Translations under genes and position numbers: made by a program
Assembly (NCBI RefSeq): GCF_002847285.1
Contig: NZ_CP025407.1
Coordinates: forward strand, 5,583,001-5,647,000
Length of the DNA stretch: 64,000 nt
Reading direction: 5' to 3'
Source of the DNA: Streptomyces sp. CMB-StM0423
GTDB lineage: Bacteria > Actinomycetota > Actinomycetes > Streptomycetales > Streptomycetaceae
Notes under the pieces: model-generated
Database searches by the model: none
Told to the model about the DNA's origin: nothing
Seen by the model: the letters and a program-made list of their open reading frames with translations, nothing else
Shown here: piece by piece, positions 16,627 to 25,377 of the stretch
Numbering within the stretch: the first letter of the stretch is position 1
How the letters are laid out: every line of letters starts with the position of its first letter

Positions 16627-16834
16627 CGCTCTGCCTCCCGTTGGATACGGCGTCCCGGCCCGGTGGCCGGAATCCCCCGGGGCCCGCGCGGGCCCCGCCC
16701 GGCGCCGGTCGCCGGTCCGAACTGTGAGCGGAAGTCTTGCACGTCGCGGCGCCCGCGTCGCGAGGGTGGCAGGAGTGTGCACGCCTTTGTGCGTACCCGG
16801 CCGGGCTCTTGCGCTGCAGGCCGGGCGGGGATAA

Positions 16835-16861
16835 CTTTCTCCCGGGGCAGAAAGCGCTTAC
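16835..16861. promoter_or_regulatory. LacI-type operator before the sugar operon
   Basis: GAAAGCGCTTAC (16850-16861) has the central CG and flanking pyrimidine/purine symmetry of LacI-family operators. It ends 13 bases before the ATG at 16875. A second dyad, CTTTCT-N8-AGAAAG (16835-16854), overlaps it. A near-identical site lies at 40105-40116. Confidence 0.65.
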
Positions 16862-16874
16862 TATGGGAGACCAG

Positions 16875-18044
16875 ATGCCACGTAGGACGCTGCGTATCGC
16901 CATGAACGGCGTCACCGGCCGGATGGGGTATCGACAGCACCTCGTCCGTTCGATTCTTGCCATTCGCGAGGAAGGCGGGCTGGATCTCGGCGGTGGCGAC
17001 GTGCTGTGGCCCGAGCCGGTCCTGGTGGGTCGCAGGGAGCACGCGCTGGAGGACATCGCCCGCCGGCACGACCTGCCGGAGTACACCACCGACCTCGACG
17101 CCGTCCTCGCGGACGACTCCGTGGAGCTGTACTTCGACGCCCAGGTCACCTCCGCCCGCGAGGAGGCGGTGAAGAAGGCCGTCGCGGCCGGCAAGCACAT
17201 CTATGTGGAGAAGCCGACCGCCACGTCCGCCTCCGCCGCCCTCGAACTCGCCCGGATGGCGCAGGGCGCCGGCATCAAGCACGGCGTGGTGCAGGACAAG
17301 CTGTTCCTGCCGGGGCTGCTGAAGCTCAAGCGCCTCATCGACGGCGGCTTCTTCGGCCGCATCCTGTCGGTCCGCGGCGAGTTCGGCTACTGGGTCTTCG
17401 AGGGCGACTGGCAGCCCGCCCAGCGGCCCTCCTGGAATTACCGCGCGCAGGACGGCGGCGGAATGGTGCTGGACATGTTCCCGCACTGGGAGTACATCCT
17501 GCACGAGCTGTTCGGCCCCGTCCGCAGCGTGCAGGCACACGTCACCACGCACGTGCCGCGCCGCTGGGACGAGCACGGCGAGGCGTACGAGGCGACCGCG
17601 GACGACGCGGCGTACGGCATCTTCGAACTCGCCGCGCCCGGCGGCCCCGTCGTGGCGCAGATCAACTCCTCCTGGACGGTCCGCGTCCACCGCGACGAGC
17701 TGGTCGAGTTCCAGGTCGACGGCACCGAGGGCTCCGCCGTCGCGGGCCTGCGCGGCTGCCGCGTACAGCACCGGGCGGCCACGCCGAAGCCGGTGTGGAA
17801 CCCGGACCTGCCGGTCTCGGAGACCTTCCGCGACCAGTGGCAGGAGGTGCCGGACAACGCCGGTCCCGCCGGGTTCCCCAACGGCTTCCGCGCCCAGTGG
17901 GAGCTGTTCCTGCGGCACCTGATGCTCGACGAGCCGTACCAGTGGGACCTGCTCGCAGGCGCGCGCGGGGTGCAGCTCGCCGAGCTGGGCCTCAAGGCCG
18001 CCGCGGAGGGGCGGCGCGTCGAGGTGCCGGAGCTGGCCCGATGA
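16875..18044 (+). CDS. Gfo/Idh/MocA-family oxidoreductase
   Basis: A 389-residue NAD(P)-dependent sugar or cyclitol dehydrogenase. The N-terminal Rossmann fold (RIAMNGVTGRMGYRQHL) is followed by the family EKP motif (HIYVEKPTATSASAALEL) and a GFO_IDH_MocA_C-like beta domain containing the DMFPHWEYI segment. ATG at 16875 is favoured because GGGAGA lies just upstream; an in-frame ATG at 16863 has no ribosome site. First gene of a three-gene operon; the stop overlaps the next start as ATGA. Members oxidise sugar hydroxyls, often to 3-keto or lactone products; the substrate is not known. Confidence 0.88.
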   Translation: MPRRTLRIAMNGVTGRMGYRQHLVRSILAIREEGGLDLGGGDVLWPEPVLVGRREHALEDIARRHDLPEYTTDLDAVLADDSVELYFDAQVTSAREEAVKKAVAAGKHIYVEKPTATSASAALELARMAQGAGIKHGVVQDKLFLPGLLKLKRLIDGGFFGRILSVRGEFGYWVFEGDWQPAQRPSWNYRAQDGGGMVLDMFPHWEYILHELFGPVRSVQAHVTTHVPRRWDEHGEAYEATADDAAYGIFELAAPGGPVVAQINSSWTVRVHRDELVEFQVDGTEGSAVAGLRGCRVQHRAATPKPVWNPDLPVSETFRDQWQEVPDNAGPAGFPNGFRAQWELFLRHLMLDEPYQWDLLAGARGVQLAELGLKAAAEGRRVEVPELAR

Positions 18045-19216
18045 CGACGATCCGGCTGCCCAGGCCGGGGGGCGTGCTGGAGGTGTACGAACCGCGCGCG
18101 GAGCCCGCGCCGGCGCTCGCGACCCGCGGCCCGCGTCCCTCCTCCCGTACGGTCTTCGCCGCCGCACACGTCGTCGCCGACCCGTACGCGGACGCCGGCC
18201 CCGGCGACCCGGACAGCCCCGCCGCGGTCGACTGGGACGCCACCCTCGCCTTCCGCCGCCACCTGTGGTCCCACGGTCTCGCCGTCGCCGAGGCCATGGA
18301 CACCGCGCAGCGCGGCATGGGCCTGGACTGGACCCGCGCCGCCGAGCTGATGCGCCGCTCCGCCGCCGAGGCCAGGGCCCACGGCGGCCGCGTCGCCTGC
18401 GGCGCCGGCACCGACCAGCTCGCGCCCCAGGGCGCCACCCTCGACGGCGTGCGCGCCGCGTACGAGGAGCAGCTCACCCTTGTCGAGGACGCGGGCGCGC
18501 AGGCGGTGCTCATGGCCTCCCGCGCGCTGGCGGCGTGCGCCCGCGGGCCCGAGGACTACGTGGAGACGTACGGCGCGCTGCTGCGCCAGGCGCGCGAGCC
18601 GGTGATCCTGCACTGGCTGGGCGACATGTTCGACCCGGCGCTCGCCGGGTACTGGGGCAGCTCCGATCTCGACGCCGCCACCGGCACGTTCCTCGACGTC
18701 ATCGCCCAGCACCCGGACAAGGTCGACGGCGTCAAGGTCTCCCTCCTCGACGCCTCCCGCGAAGTGGACCTGCGCCGCAGGCTGCCGCGCGGGGTCCGCT
18801 GCTACACGGGTGACGACTTCCACTACCCCGAGCTCATCGAGGGTGACGAGCACGGTTTCAGCCACGCTCTGCTCGGTGTCTTCGACCCCCTCGCCCCGCT
18901 TGCCGCGGAGGCGGTACGGACCCTCGACACCGGCGACGCGGCCGGCTTCCGCAAGGTCATGGACCCGACCGTGCCGCTGGCCCGCCACCTCTTCCAGGCG
19001 CCGACGCGCTTCTACAAGACGGGCGTCGTGTTCCTGGCCTGGCTCGGCGGCCACCAGAGCCACTTCACGATGGTCGGCGGGCAGCAGTCGGCCCGCTCCC
19101 TGCCGCACCTCGCGCGCGCGTACGAACTGGCCGACGCCCTCGGCCTGTTCCCCGACCCGCGGCTCGCGGCACAGCGCATGACCTCCTTCCTCGCCGTCCA
19201 CGGAGTCGCCCTGTGA
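18041..19216 (+). CDS. DUF993 / dihydrodipicolinate-synthase-like protein
   Basis: A 391-residue protein of the DUF993 family, distantly related to the class I aldolase (DapA-like) TIM barrel. Visible features: LAVAEAMDTAQRGMGLDW, VILHWLGDMFDPALAGYW, a candidate Schiff-base lysine region VDGVKVSLLDAS and YTGDDFHYPELI. Its start overlaps the previous stop by four bases and its end overlaps the next start (GTGA), so the three genes are tightly coupled. The position suggests cleavage or hydration of the keto-sugar made by the dehydrogenase, an inference from order only. No DUF993 reaction is known to me. Confidence 0.8.
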   Translation: MTTIRLPRPGGVLEVYEPRAEPAPALATRGPRPSSRTVFAAAHVVADPYADAGPGDPDSPAAVDWDATLAFRRHLWSHGLAVAEAMDTAQRGMGLDWTRAAELMRRSAAEARAHGGRVACGAGTDQLAPQGATLDGVRAAYEEQLTLVEDAGAQAVLMASRALAACARGPEDYVETYGALLRQAREPVILHWLGDMFDPALAGYWGSSDLDAATGTFLDVIAQHPDKVDGVKVSLLDASREVDLRRRLPRGVRCYTGDDFHYPELIEGDEHGFSHALLGVFDPLAPLAAEAVRTLDTGDAAGFRKVMDPTVPLARHLFQAPTRFYKTGVVFLAWLGGHQSHFTMVGGQQSARSLPHLARAYELADALGLFPDPRLAAQRMTSFLAVHGVAL

Positions 19217-20064
19217 GTACCGGACACCCGGCCGGCGGGCCGGCCCGCCTCAGCCTCAACCAGGAGACCATCAGGCAGTGGTCGCTCCCCGAACTCGCGG
19301 ACGGCTGCACCGCGGCCGGGGTGCGCGGCGTGGGGCTGTGGCGCGCGCCCGTCCAGGAGTTCGGGGTGGAGGCCGCCGCCAAGCTCTTCCGCGACGCCGG
19401 GCTGACGGTGACGAGTCTGTGCCGCGGCGGGTTCTTCACCACCGGCGACCCGGGGGAGCGCGCCGCCGCCCTCGACGACAACCGCCGCGCCATCGACGAG
19501 GCCGCCACGCTGGGCACCGACACACTCGTGCTCGTCTCCGGCGGCCTGCCCGCGGGCAGTCGCGATCTGCACGGCGCACGGGAGCGCATCGCGGATGCGC
19601 TGGGCGCCCTCGCGCCGTACGCGGCGGAGCGCGCCGTGCGGCTGGCGATCGAGCCGCTGCACCCGATGTACGCCGCCGACCGGTGCGTGGTCTCCACGCT
19701 GGCCCAGTCGCTGGACCTGGCCGAGCGCTTCCCGGCGGACCGGGTGGGCGTGGTGGTGGACACGTACCACCTGTGGTGGGACGACACCGTCGCGGCGCAG
19801 ATCACGCGCGCGGGGGAGTCCGGCCGGATCGCGGCCTTCCAACTGGCGGACTGGGTGACGCCGCTGCCGGAAGGGGTGCTGCTGGGGCGGGGCCAACTGG
19901 GCGAAGGGAGCGTCGACCTGCGCTGGTTCCGGGAGCGGGTGGACGAGGCGGGGTACGCGGGCTTCGTCGAGGTCGAGATCTTCAACCCGGGGCTGTGGGC
20001 GCGCGACGGCGCGGAGGTGCTGGCGGAGATCGTCGAACGGTACGAGCGGCTTGTCGTGCGCTGA
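19213..20064 (+). CDS. Sugar phosphate isomerase/epimerase-like TIM barrel
   Basis: A 283-residue xylose-isomerase-like barrel, last gene of the LacI-controlled operon, beginning with GTG inside the previous stop. Conserved pieces: LVSGGLPAGSRDL, AIEPLHPMYAADRC (metal-binding Glu and His), VVVDTYHLWWDD (Asp-His pair) and AGFVEVEIFNPGLW. This is the pattern of metal-dependent isomerases acting on sugars, inosose or 3-keto sugars. It shares the fold, but not close sequence, with the gene at 13427. Confidence 0.85.
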   Translation: MSTGHPAGGPARLSLNQETIRQWSLPELADGCTAAGVRGVGLWRAPVQEFGVEAAAKLFRDAGLTVTSLCRGGFFTTGDPGERAAALDDNRRAIDEAATLGTDTLVLVSGGLPAGSRDLHGARERIADALGALAPYAAERAVRLAIEPLHPMYAADRCVVSTLAQSLDLAERFPADRVGVVVDTYHLWWDDTVAAQITRAGESGRIAAFQLADWVTPLPEGVLLGRGQLGEGSVDLRWFRERVDEAGYAGFVEVEIFNPGLWARDGAEVLAEIVERYERLVVR

Positions 20065-20163
20065 GCGGCCGGCCGGTGCGGCGTTGAGCCGGGGTGGCGG
20101 TGGGTCCTGGCGGTGGCGGTTCCCGGGAAGTTCGCCGGGTACGGGCCGGACCCGGCCGTGCCG

Positions 20164-20760
20164 TCAGGCGCGGTGGCGCCCGCCGCCGTAGGACTGCCCG
20201 CCACCGAACAGCCGCGCCAGCACGCCGAGCGCCCCGCCCGGCCTGCGGGTCGCCTGCTGCTCCTCCTTGAGCATCTCGGACAGCCCGTCCGCCCCGACGC
20301 TGCGGTTCTGCGCGGCCCGGGAGACGGCGGCCATGGCGACGGGCGTGAGGATCTTCAGCGCCCGGGACACCTGCGCCATGGGGATGCCCGTGCGCTGCGA
20401 GACCGCGCGGGCCACCGGCATGCTCGTCCTGCCGACGATCGTCGCCAGCATCCCGCCGCCGAGGGCACTCCCGGCGAACGTTCCGGCGCTCGCCAGCGCG
20501 GCCGAGCCCTTCGCCGGGCGGGCGGCCGCTGCCGCGCCCGCGGGCGTCGCCCCCTGAGCCTCGTCGAGCGCCTGCTCGACCTCGTGTGCCCCGTGCGGGG
20601 AGGCGGCCTCCTCGGCGAGCGACCCGGTGAGGGCGGCGACCGTCTCGCCGACGACCCGCCTGGCGCCCCGGCTGCCGGTGCCCAGCTCGGCGGCGACCTG
20701 GTGCATCTGCTCCGTACTGAGGTCGTCCAGGACAGCTTTGTGTATGGATTTGTCCCTCAT
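20164..20760 (-). CDS. DUF937-like protein
   Basis: A 198-residue protein with the repeat pattern of DUF937 proteins: an N-terminal helical part (DDLSTEQMHQVAAELGTGSR), a Gly-rich hinge, then AQVSRALKILTPVAMAAVSR and a Gly/Arg-rich tail. The function of the family is unknown. ATG at 20760 (MRDKSIHKAVLDD) is preferred; an upstream in-frame start at 20796 adds twelve unlikely residues. It diverges from the helicase gene, with an unusual hairpin between them. Confidence 0.65.
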   Translation of the reverse strand: MRDKSIHKAVLDDLSTEQMHQVAAELGTGSRGARRVVGETVAALTGSLAEEAASPHGAHEVEQALDEAQGATPAGAAAAARPAKGSAALASAGTFAGSALGGGMLATIVGRTSMPVARAVSQRTGIPMAQVSRALKILTPVAMAAVSRAAQNRSVGADGLSEMLKEEQQATRRPGGALGVLARLFGGGQSYGGGRHRA

Positions 20761-20920
20761 GCCGGAAACATTACGACCGATCACCGATGTCGGCACGTCG
20801 GGTTACAGATCGATAAAGTGCCGAAGCCGTGCAACCCTTCGCCGCCGATCGGGGTCGTATAGGGCATCAGGCTTCCCGGGGGGAGTACCAGGGGGGTGGG
20901 GGAGCCTTCGGAGGGGGACA

Positions 20921-20958
20921 AGCGAGGGGGCCCGGCCGCAAGGCCGGGCCCCCTCGCT
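20921..20958. terminator. 17-bp perfect hairpin with GCAA tetraloop
   Basis: Bases 20921-20937 pair without mismatch with 20942-20958 (arms begin AGCGAGGGGGCCCGGC) around a GNRA-type GCAA loop. Both neighbouring genes point away from it, so it does not end any annotated gene. Confidence 0.7.
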
Positions 20959-21041
20959 GCGTCCGTCATGGGTTTTCCACAACCGGCGAGTAGTCCACAG
21001 GCCGGCCCGCGATGTCGGCGCCCGGCGATAGCGTCGTTCCC

Positions 21042-23258
21042 ATGACGCAACTGGCGGTGGTGGAGGGGGTCCTCGAGCGGATCACGTACGCCAACGAGGA
21101 CAACGGGTACACGGTCGCCCGCGTCGACACCGGCCGCGGCGGCGGCGACCTGCTCACGGTCGTCGGCGCCCTCCTCGGCGCCCAGCCCGGCGAGTCGCTG
21201 CGTATGGAGGGCCGCTGGGGTTCCCACCCGCAGTACGGCAAACAGTTCACCGTCGAGAATTACCGGACAGTCCTCCCCGCCACCGTCCAGGGCATCCGCC
21301 GCTATCTCGGCTCCGGGCTGATCAAGGGAATCGGCCCCCGCATCGCCGAGCGCATCGTCGACCACTTCGGCGTCGACACCCTCGACGTCATCGAGCAGGA
21401 TCCCGCCCGGCTCGTCGAGGTCCCCGGCCTCGGCCCGAAGCGGACGAAGCTGATCGGCGCCGCCTGGGAGGAGCAGAAGGCCATCAAGGAGGTCATGCTC
21501 TTCCTCCAGGGCGTCGGCGTCTCCACCTCCATCGCCGTGCGGATCTACAAGTCGTACGGGGACGCCTCCATCTCCGTGGTGAAGAACGAGCCGTACCGGC
21601 TGGCGGCCGATGTCTGGGGCATCGGCTTCCTCACCGCCGACCGGATCGCCCGCTCCGTGGGCATCCCGCACGACAGCCCGGACCGGGTCAAGGCCGGTCT
21701 GCAGTACGCGCTGTCGCAGTCTTCCGACCAGGGCAACTGCTTCCTGCCCGAGCAGCAACTCATCACCGGGGCGGTCAAGCTGCTCCAGGTCGACACGGGC
21801 CTGGTCATCGAGTGCCTCGACGAGCTGGCGAAGGAGGAGGGCGTCGTCCGGGAGACGGTGCCCGGGCCGGCCGGGGAGGAGGCCGTGCAGGGGATCTATC
21901 TGGTGCCGTTCCACCGCGCGGAGGTCTCTCTGGCCGCCCAGTTGCTCCGCCTGCTGCGTACCGAGCGGGACCGGATGCCCGCCTTCCAGGACGTCGACTG
22001 GGACCGGGCGCTGAGCTGGCTCGGCGGGCGCACCGGCGCGGAGCTGGCGTCCGAGCAGGAGCAGGCGGTCCGGCTGGCGCTGACGGAGAAAGTCGCGGTG
22101 CTGACCGGCGGTCCGGGCTGCGGCAAGTCGTTCACGGTCCGCTCGATCGTGGAGCTGGCCCGGGCCAAGCAGGCGAAGGTGGTGTTGGCGGCGCCCACGG
22201 GCCGCGCGGCCAAGCGGCTGGCGGAGCTGACCGGCGCCGAGGCGTCGACGGTCCACCGGCTGCTGGAGCTCAAGCCGGGCGGCGACGCCGCGTACGACAG
22301 GGACCGTCCCCTCGACGCCGACCTGGTCGTCGTCGACGAGGCATCGATGCTCGACCTGCTGCTGGCGAACAAGCTGGCCAAGGCCGTGCCCCCGGGGGCG
22401 CACCTGCTGCTCGTCGGCGATGTCGACCAACTGCCGTCCGTCGGCGCCGGGGAGGTGCTGCGCGACCTGCTGGCCGACGGCGGCCCGGTGCCCGCGGTCC
22501 GGCTGACCCGGATCTTCCGCCAGGCCCGGCAGTCCGGCGTGGTGACGAACGCGCACCGCATCAACTCCGGGGTGCAGCCCCTCACCCAGGGCCTCGCCGA
22601 CTTCTTCCTCTTCGCCGAGGACGACACGGAGGCCGCCGGCAGGCTCACGGTGGACGTGGCGGCACGTCGGGTTCCGGCCAAGTTCGGCCTCGACCCGCGC
22701 CGCGATGTGCAGGTCCTCGCCCCCATGCACCGCGGCCCCGCGGGCGCCGGCGCGCTCAACGGGCTGCTCCAGGAGGCCGTCACCCCCGGCCGGCCCGGGC
22801 TGGCCGAGAAGCGCTTCGGCGGCCGTACGTTCCGCGTCGGCGACAAGGTCACGCAGATACGGAACAACTACGAGAAGGGCAGCAACGGGGTCTTCAACGG
22901 CACCGTCGGCGTCGTCACCGCCCTGGACGCCGACGAGCAGCGGCTGACGGTGCTCACCGACGAGGACGAGGAGGTGCCGTACGACTTCGACGAGCTGGAC
23001 GAGCTGACGCACGCGTACGCCGTCACCATCCACCGTTCACAGGGCAGCGAGTATCCGGCGGTGGTGATCCCCGTCACCACCGGTGCCTGGATGATGCTCC
23101 AACGGAACCTGCTGTACACGGCCGTCACCCGGGCCAAGAAGCTGGTCGTGCTGGTCGGCTCCCGTAAAGCCCTGGGCCAGGCGGTGCGGACCGTTTCCGC
23201 TGGCCGGCGTTGTACGGCGCTGGACCATCGGCTGCGTGGGCGAGTGGGTCTCCCATAA
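21042..23258 (+). CDS. recD2: RecD2-type ATP-dependent DNA helicase
   Basis: A 738-residue superfamily 1B 5'-3' helicase, the stand-alone RecD-like type rather than the RecBCD subunit. The N-terminal OB-like region (VEGVLERITYANEDNGYTVA) and helix-hairpin-helix segment (VPGLGPKRTKLI and onward) precede Walker A GGPGCGKSF with Lys362, motif II VVDEASMLD, GDVDQLPSVGAG and a C-terminal UvrD_C_2 piece (TIHRSQGSEYPAVVIP). Such helicases take part in DNA repair and replication-fork maintenance. The ATG at 21042 lacks a clear ribosome site and may be leaderless. Confidence 0.92.
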   Translation: MTQLAVVEGVLERITYANEDNGYTVARVDTGRGGGDLLTVVGALLGAQPGESLRMEGRWGSHPQYGKQFTVENYRTVLPATVQGIRRYLGSGLIKGIGPRIAERIVDHFGVDTLDVIEQDPARLVEVPGLGPKRTKLIGAAWEEQKAIKEVMLFLQGVGVSTSIAVRIYKSYGDASISVVKNEPYRLAADVWGIGFLTADRIARSVGIPHDSPDRVKAGLQYALSQSSDQGNCFLPEQQLITGAVKLLQVDTGLVIECLDELAKEEGVVRETVPGPAGEEAVQGIYLVPFHRAEVSLAAQLLRLLRTERDRMPAFQDVDWDRALSWLGGRTGAELASEQEQAVRLALTEKVAVLTGGPGCGKSFTVRSIVELARAKQAKVVLAAPTGRAAKRLAELTGAEASTVHRLLELKPGGDAAYDRDRPLDADLVVVDEASMLDLLLANKLAKAVPPGAHLLLVGDVDQLPSVGAGEVLRDLLADGGPVPAVRLTRIFRQARQSGVVTNAHRINSGVQPLTQGLADFFLFAEDDTEAAGRLTVDVAARRVPAKFGLDPRRDVQVLAPMHRGPAGAGALNGLLQEAVTPGRPGLAEKRFGGRTFRVGDKVTQIRNNYEKGSNGVFNGTVGVVTALDADEQRLTVLTDEDEEVPYDFDELDELTHAYAVTIHRSQGSEYPAVVIPVTTGAWMMLQRNLLYTAVTRAKKLVVLVGSRKALGQAVRTVSAGRRCTALDHRLRGRVGLP

Positions 23259-23376
23259 CGCGCTCCGACAGGGCACGATGGTCCGTATGTGGCACGCAGT
23301 GCCGTATGTTGATCCGGCAGCCGACCCCGAGTGCACGGAAGAGCTCCGCATGGGGGAAGCTGGAGGGTAGTCAGGG

Positions 23377-23395
23377 CACCTCAAGCACACCTCAA
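23377..23395 (+). promoter_or_regulatory. Direct repeat with 11-bp period before citA
   Basis: CACCTCAA occurs at 23377-23384 and again at 23388-23395, one helical turn apart, 33 bp upstream of the citrate synthase start. This is the spacing of many activator sites. Confidence 0.3.
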
Positions 23396-23427
23396 AGAAG
23401 AGGCACGATACGTCGGGTGAGGACAGA

Positions 23428-24717
23428 GTGAGCGACAAATCTGCAGTACTTCGGTACGGCGACGGCGAGTACACCTTCCCGATCGTCGACAGCACCGTCG
23501 GTGACACCGGCGTCGACATCGGAAAGCTGCGCTCCCAGACCGGGCTGGTGACCCTGGACAGCGGCTACGGCAACACCGCGGCGTACAAGTCGGCCATCAC
23601 CTATCTGGACGGCGAGCAGGGGATTCTGCGTTACCGCGGCTACCCCATCGAACAGCTCGCCGAGCGCAGCACGTTCCTGGAAGTCGCCTACCTGCTGATC
23701 AACGGTGAGCTGCCCAGCGTCGACGAGCTGTCGGTGTTCAAGGGCGAGATCACCCGCCACACCCTCCTGCACGAGGACGTCAAGCGCTTCTACGACGGCT
23801 TCCCGCGGGACGCACACCCGATGGCGATGCTGTCCTCCGTGGTCAGCGCGCTGTCGACCTTCTACCAGGACAGCCACAACCCGTTCGACGAGCAGCAGCG
23901 GCACCTGTCGACGATCCGGCTGCTGGCCAAGCTGCCGACGATCGCGGCGTACGCGTACAAGAAGTCCGTCGGCCATCCGGTGGTCTACCCGCGCAACGAC
24001 CTCGGGTACGTCGAGAACTTCCTGCGCATGACCTTCTCGGTGCCCGCTGCCGAGTACGAGCTGGACCCGGTCGTGGTCAGCGCGCTCGACAAGCTGCTGA
24101 TCCTGCACGCCGACCACGAGCAGAACTGTTCGACCTCCACCGTGCGGCTGGTCGGTTCCTCGCAGGCCAACCTGTTCGCCTCCATCTCGGCGGGCATCAG
24201 CGCGCTGTGGGGGCCCCTGCACGGCGGCGCCAACCAGAGCGTGCTGGAGATGCTGGAGGGCATCCAGGCCACGGGCGGCGACGTCGACACCTTCATCCGC
24301 AAGGTGAAGAACAAGGAAGACGGCGTGAAGCTCATGGGCTTCGGGCACCGCGTCTACAAGAACTTCGACCCCCGGGCGAAGATCATCAAGGCGGCGGCGC
24401 ACGATGTCCTCTCCGCGCTGGGCAAGTCCGACGAGCTGCTGGACATCGCCCTCAAGCTGGAGGAGCACGCGCTCGCCGACGACTACTTCGTCGAGCGCAA
24501 GCTGTACCCGAACGTCGACTTCTACACCGGCCTGATCTACCGCGCGATGGGCTTCCCGACCGAGATGTTCACGGTGCTCTTCGCGCTCGGGCGGCTGCCG
24601 GGCTGGGTCGCCCAGTGGCACGAGATGATCAAGGAGCCGGGCTCCCGCATCGGCCGCCCCCGGCAGATCTACACCGGTGAGGTGCTGCGGGACTTCGTCC
24701 CGGTCGAAGAGCGCTGA
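23428..24717 (+). CDS. citA: Citrate synthase (type II)
   Basis: A 429-residue citrate synthase condensing oxaloacetate and acetyl-CoA, the entry step of the TCA cycle. The large-subunit-type N-terminal extension before the all-helical core is present (YTFPIVDSTVGDTGVDIGKL). Catalytic segments: ADHEQNCSTSTVR, GPLHGGANQ (His), KLMGFGHRVYKNFDPRA (His, Arg) and LYPNVDFYTGLIY (Asp). The length is as expected. GTG at 23428 has GGTGAGG about 7 bases upstream. Two hairpins follow the stop codon. Confidence 0.95.
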   Translation: MSDKSAVLRYGDGEYTFPIVDSTVGDTGVDIGKLRSQTGLVTLDSGYGNTAAYKSAITYLDGEQGILRYRGYPIEQLAERSTFLEVAYLLINGELPSVDELSVFKGEITRHTLLHEDVKRFYDGFPRDAHPMAMLSSVVSALSTFYQDSHNPFDEQQRHLSTIRLLAKLPTIAAYAYKKSVGHPVVYPRNDLGYVENFLRMTFSVPAAEYELDPVVVSALDKLLILHADHEQNCSTSTVRLVGSSQANLFASISAGISALWGPLHGGANQSVLEMLEGIQATGGDVDTFIRKVKNKEDGVKLMGFGHRVYKNFDPRAKIIKAAAHDVLSALGKSDELLDIALKLEEHALADDYFVERKLYPNVDFYTGLIYRAMGFPTEMFTVLFALGRLPGWVAQWHEMIKEPGSRIGRPRQIYTGEVLRDFVPVEER

Positions 24718-24763
24718 GCTGCCGGCCACCCGCACGCCGGCAACGCCGCGCAAGAACGCGAAG

Positions 24764-24836
24764 GCGCCCCGTCTGCGATCCCCCCACGGATCAGTCGACG
24801 GGGCGCTTCGCTCTCCCGGCCCCGGTAGGGGCCGGG
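24764..24836 (+). terminator. Two hairpins after citA
   Basis: The first has GCGCCCCGTC (24764-24773) paired with 24797-24806, and an inner GATCC/GGATC stem. The second has CCCGGCCCC (24815-24823) paired with 24828-24836 on a GGTA tetraloop. Together they make a strong terminator. The rest of 24718-25091 holds the CRP-like site and the copZ terminator, and no gene. Confidence 0.7.
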
Positions 24837-24985
24837 CGCCTTCATGCCGCCGGGACGCCGCCGCGGGAGGGGCCGCTCAATGCTCCTCGCACGTGCCGTC
24901 CCGGCCTCGTGCACGTCGACTCCGCCGGGTGTCGACGTCACCCGAATAGACACGCGAATGGCGCCGATGGTTACCCCCCGATCCG

Positions 24986-25001
24986 TGTGATCTAAGTCAC
25001 T
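24986..25001. promoter_or_regulatory. CRP-like dyad TGTGATCTAAGTCACT
   Basis: Matches the CRP consensus TGTGA-N6-TCACA at nine of ten fixed positions (the last A is T). It sits between the terminators of citA and copZ, with no gene start nearby on either strand. Confidence 0.4.
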
Positions 25002-25037
25002 CGCCCGAGGCTGTGCAGCCGGCGGCCTCACGCGCCG

Positions 25038-25072
25038 ACGCCGCCCCCATGACGCGTGTGCGGGGGCGGCGT
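25038..25072 (-). terminator. Terminator of copZ
   Basis: ACGCCGCCCCC (25038-25048) pairs with GGGGGCGGCGT (25062-25072), an 11-bp stem with a 13-base loop, 20 bases past the copZ stop codon. Confidence 0.75.
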
Positions 25073-25091
25073 TCGCCGTGGGCCGTACGGA

Positions 25092-25319
25092 TCAGGCCCT
25101 GCCGGCCAGCTCGTACCCGGCCTCGTCGACCGCGGCGCGAACCTTCTCCTCGTCGAGCGGGGCGGCGGAGGTGACGGTCACCTCGCCGGTGGCGGCCACG
25201 GCCTTGACCGAGGAGACGCCGTCGAGCTCGGAGATCTCCGCGCTCACGGCACCCTCGCAGTGGCCGCAGGTCATGCCGGTGACCTTGTAGACGGTGGTGA
25301 CGGAGGTCTGAGCGCTCAT
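25092..25319 (-). CDS. copZ: CopZ-type copper chaperone
   Basis: A 75-residue HMA-domain protein with the metal-binding GMTCGHC motif (Cys18 and Cys21) and the beta-alpha-beta ferredoxin-like fold. It should carry Cu(I) in the cytoplasm to a P-type ATPase exporter. No copA or csoR gene is adjacent, although both usually lie near copZ in Streptomyces. A textbook CsoR operator lies 59 bp upstream of the start, so copper-induced derepression is likely. A GGGAGACTCCC stretch precedes the ATG and supplies the ribosome site. Confidence 0.92.
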   Translation of the reverse strand: MSAQTSVTTVYKVTGMTCGHCEGAVSAEISELDGVSSVKAVAATGEVTVTSAAPLDEEKVRAAVDEAGYELAGRA

Positions 25320-25377
25320 GGGAGTCTCCCTTGTCGACGGTGGGCGCAGCCGTGTCCTGCTCCCTGCATTCCAGAGT

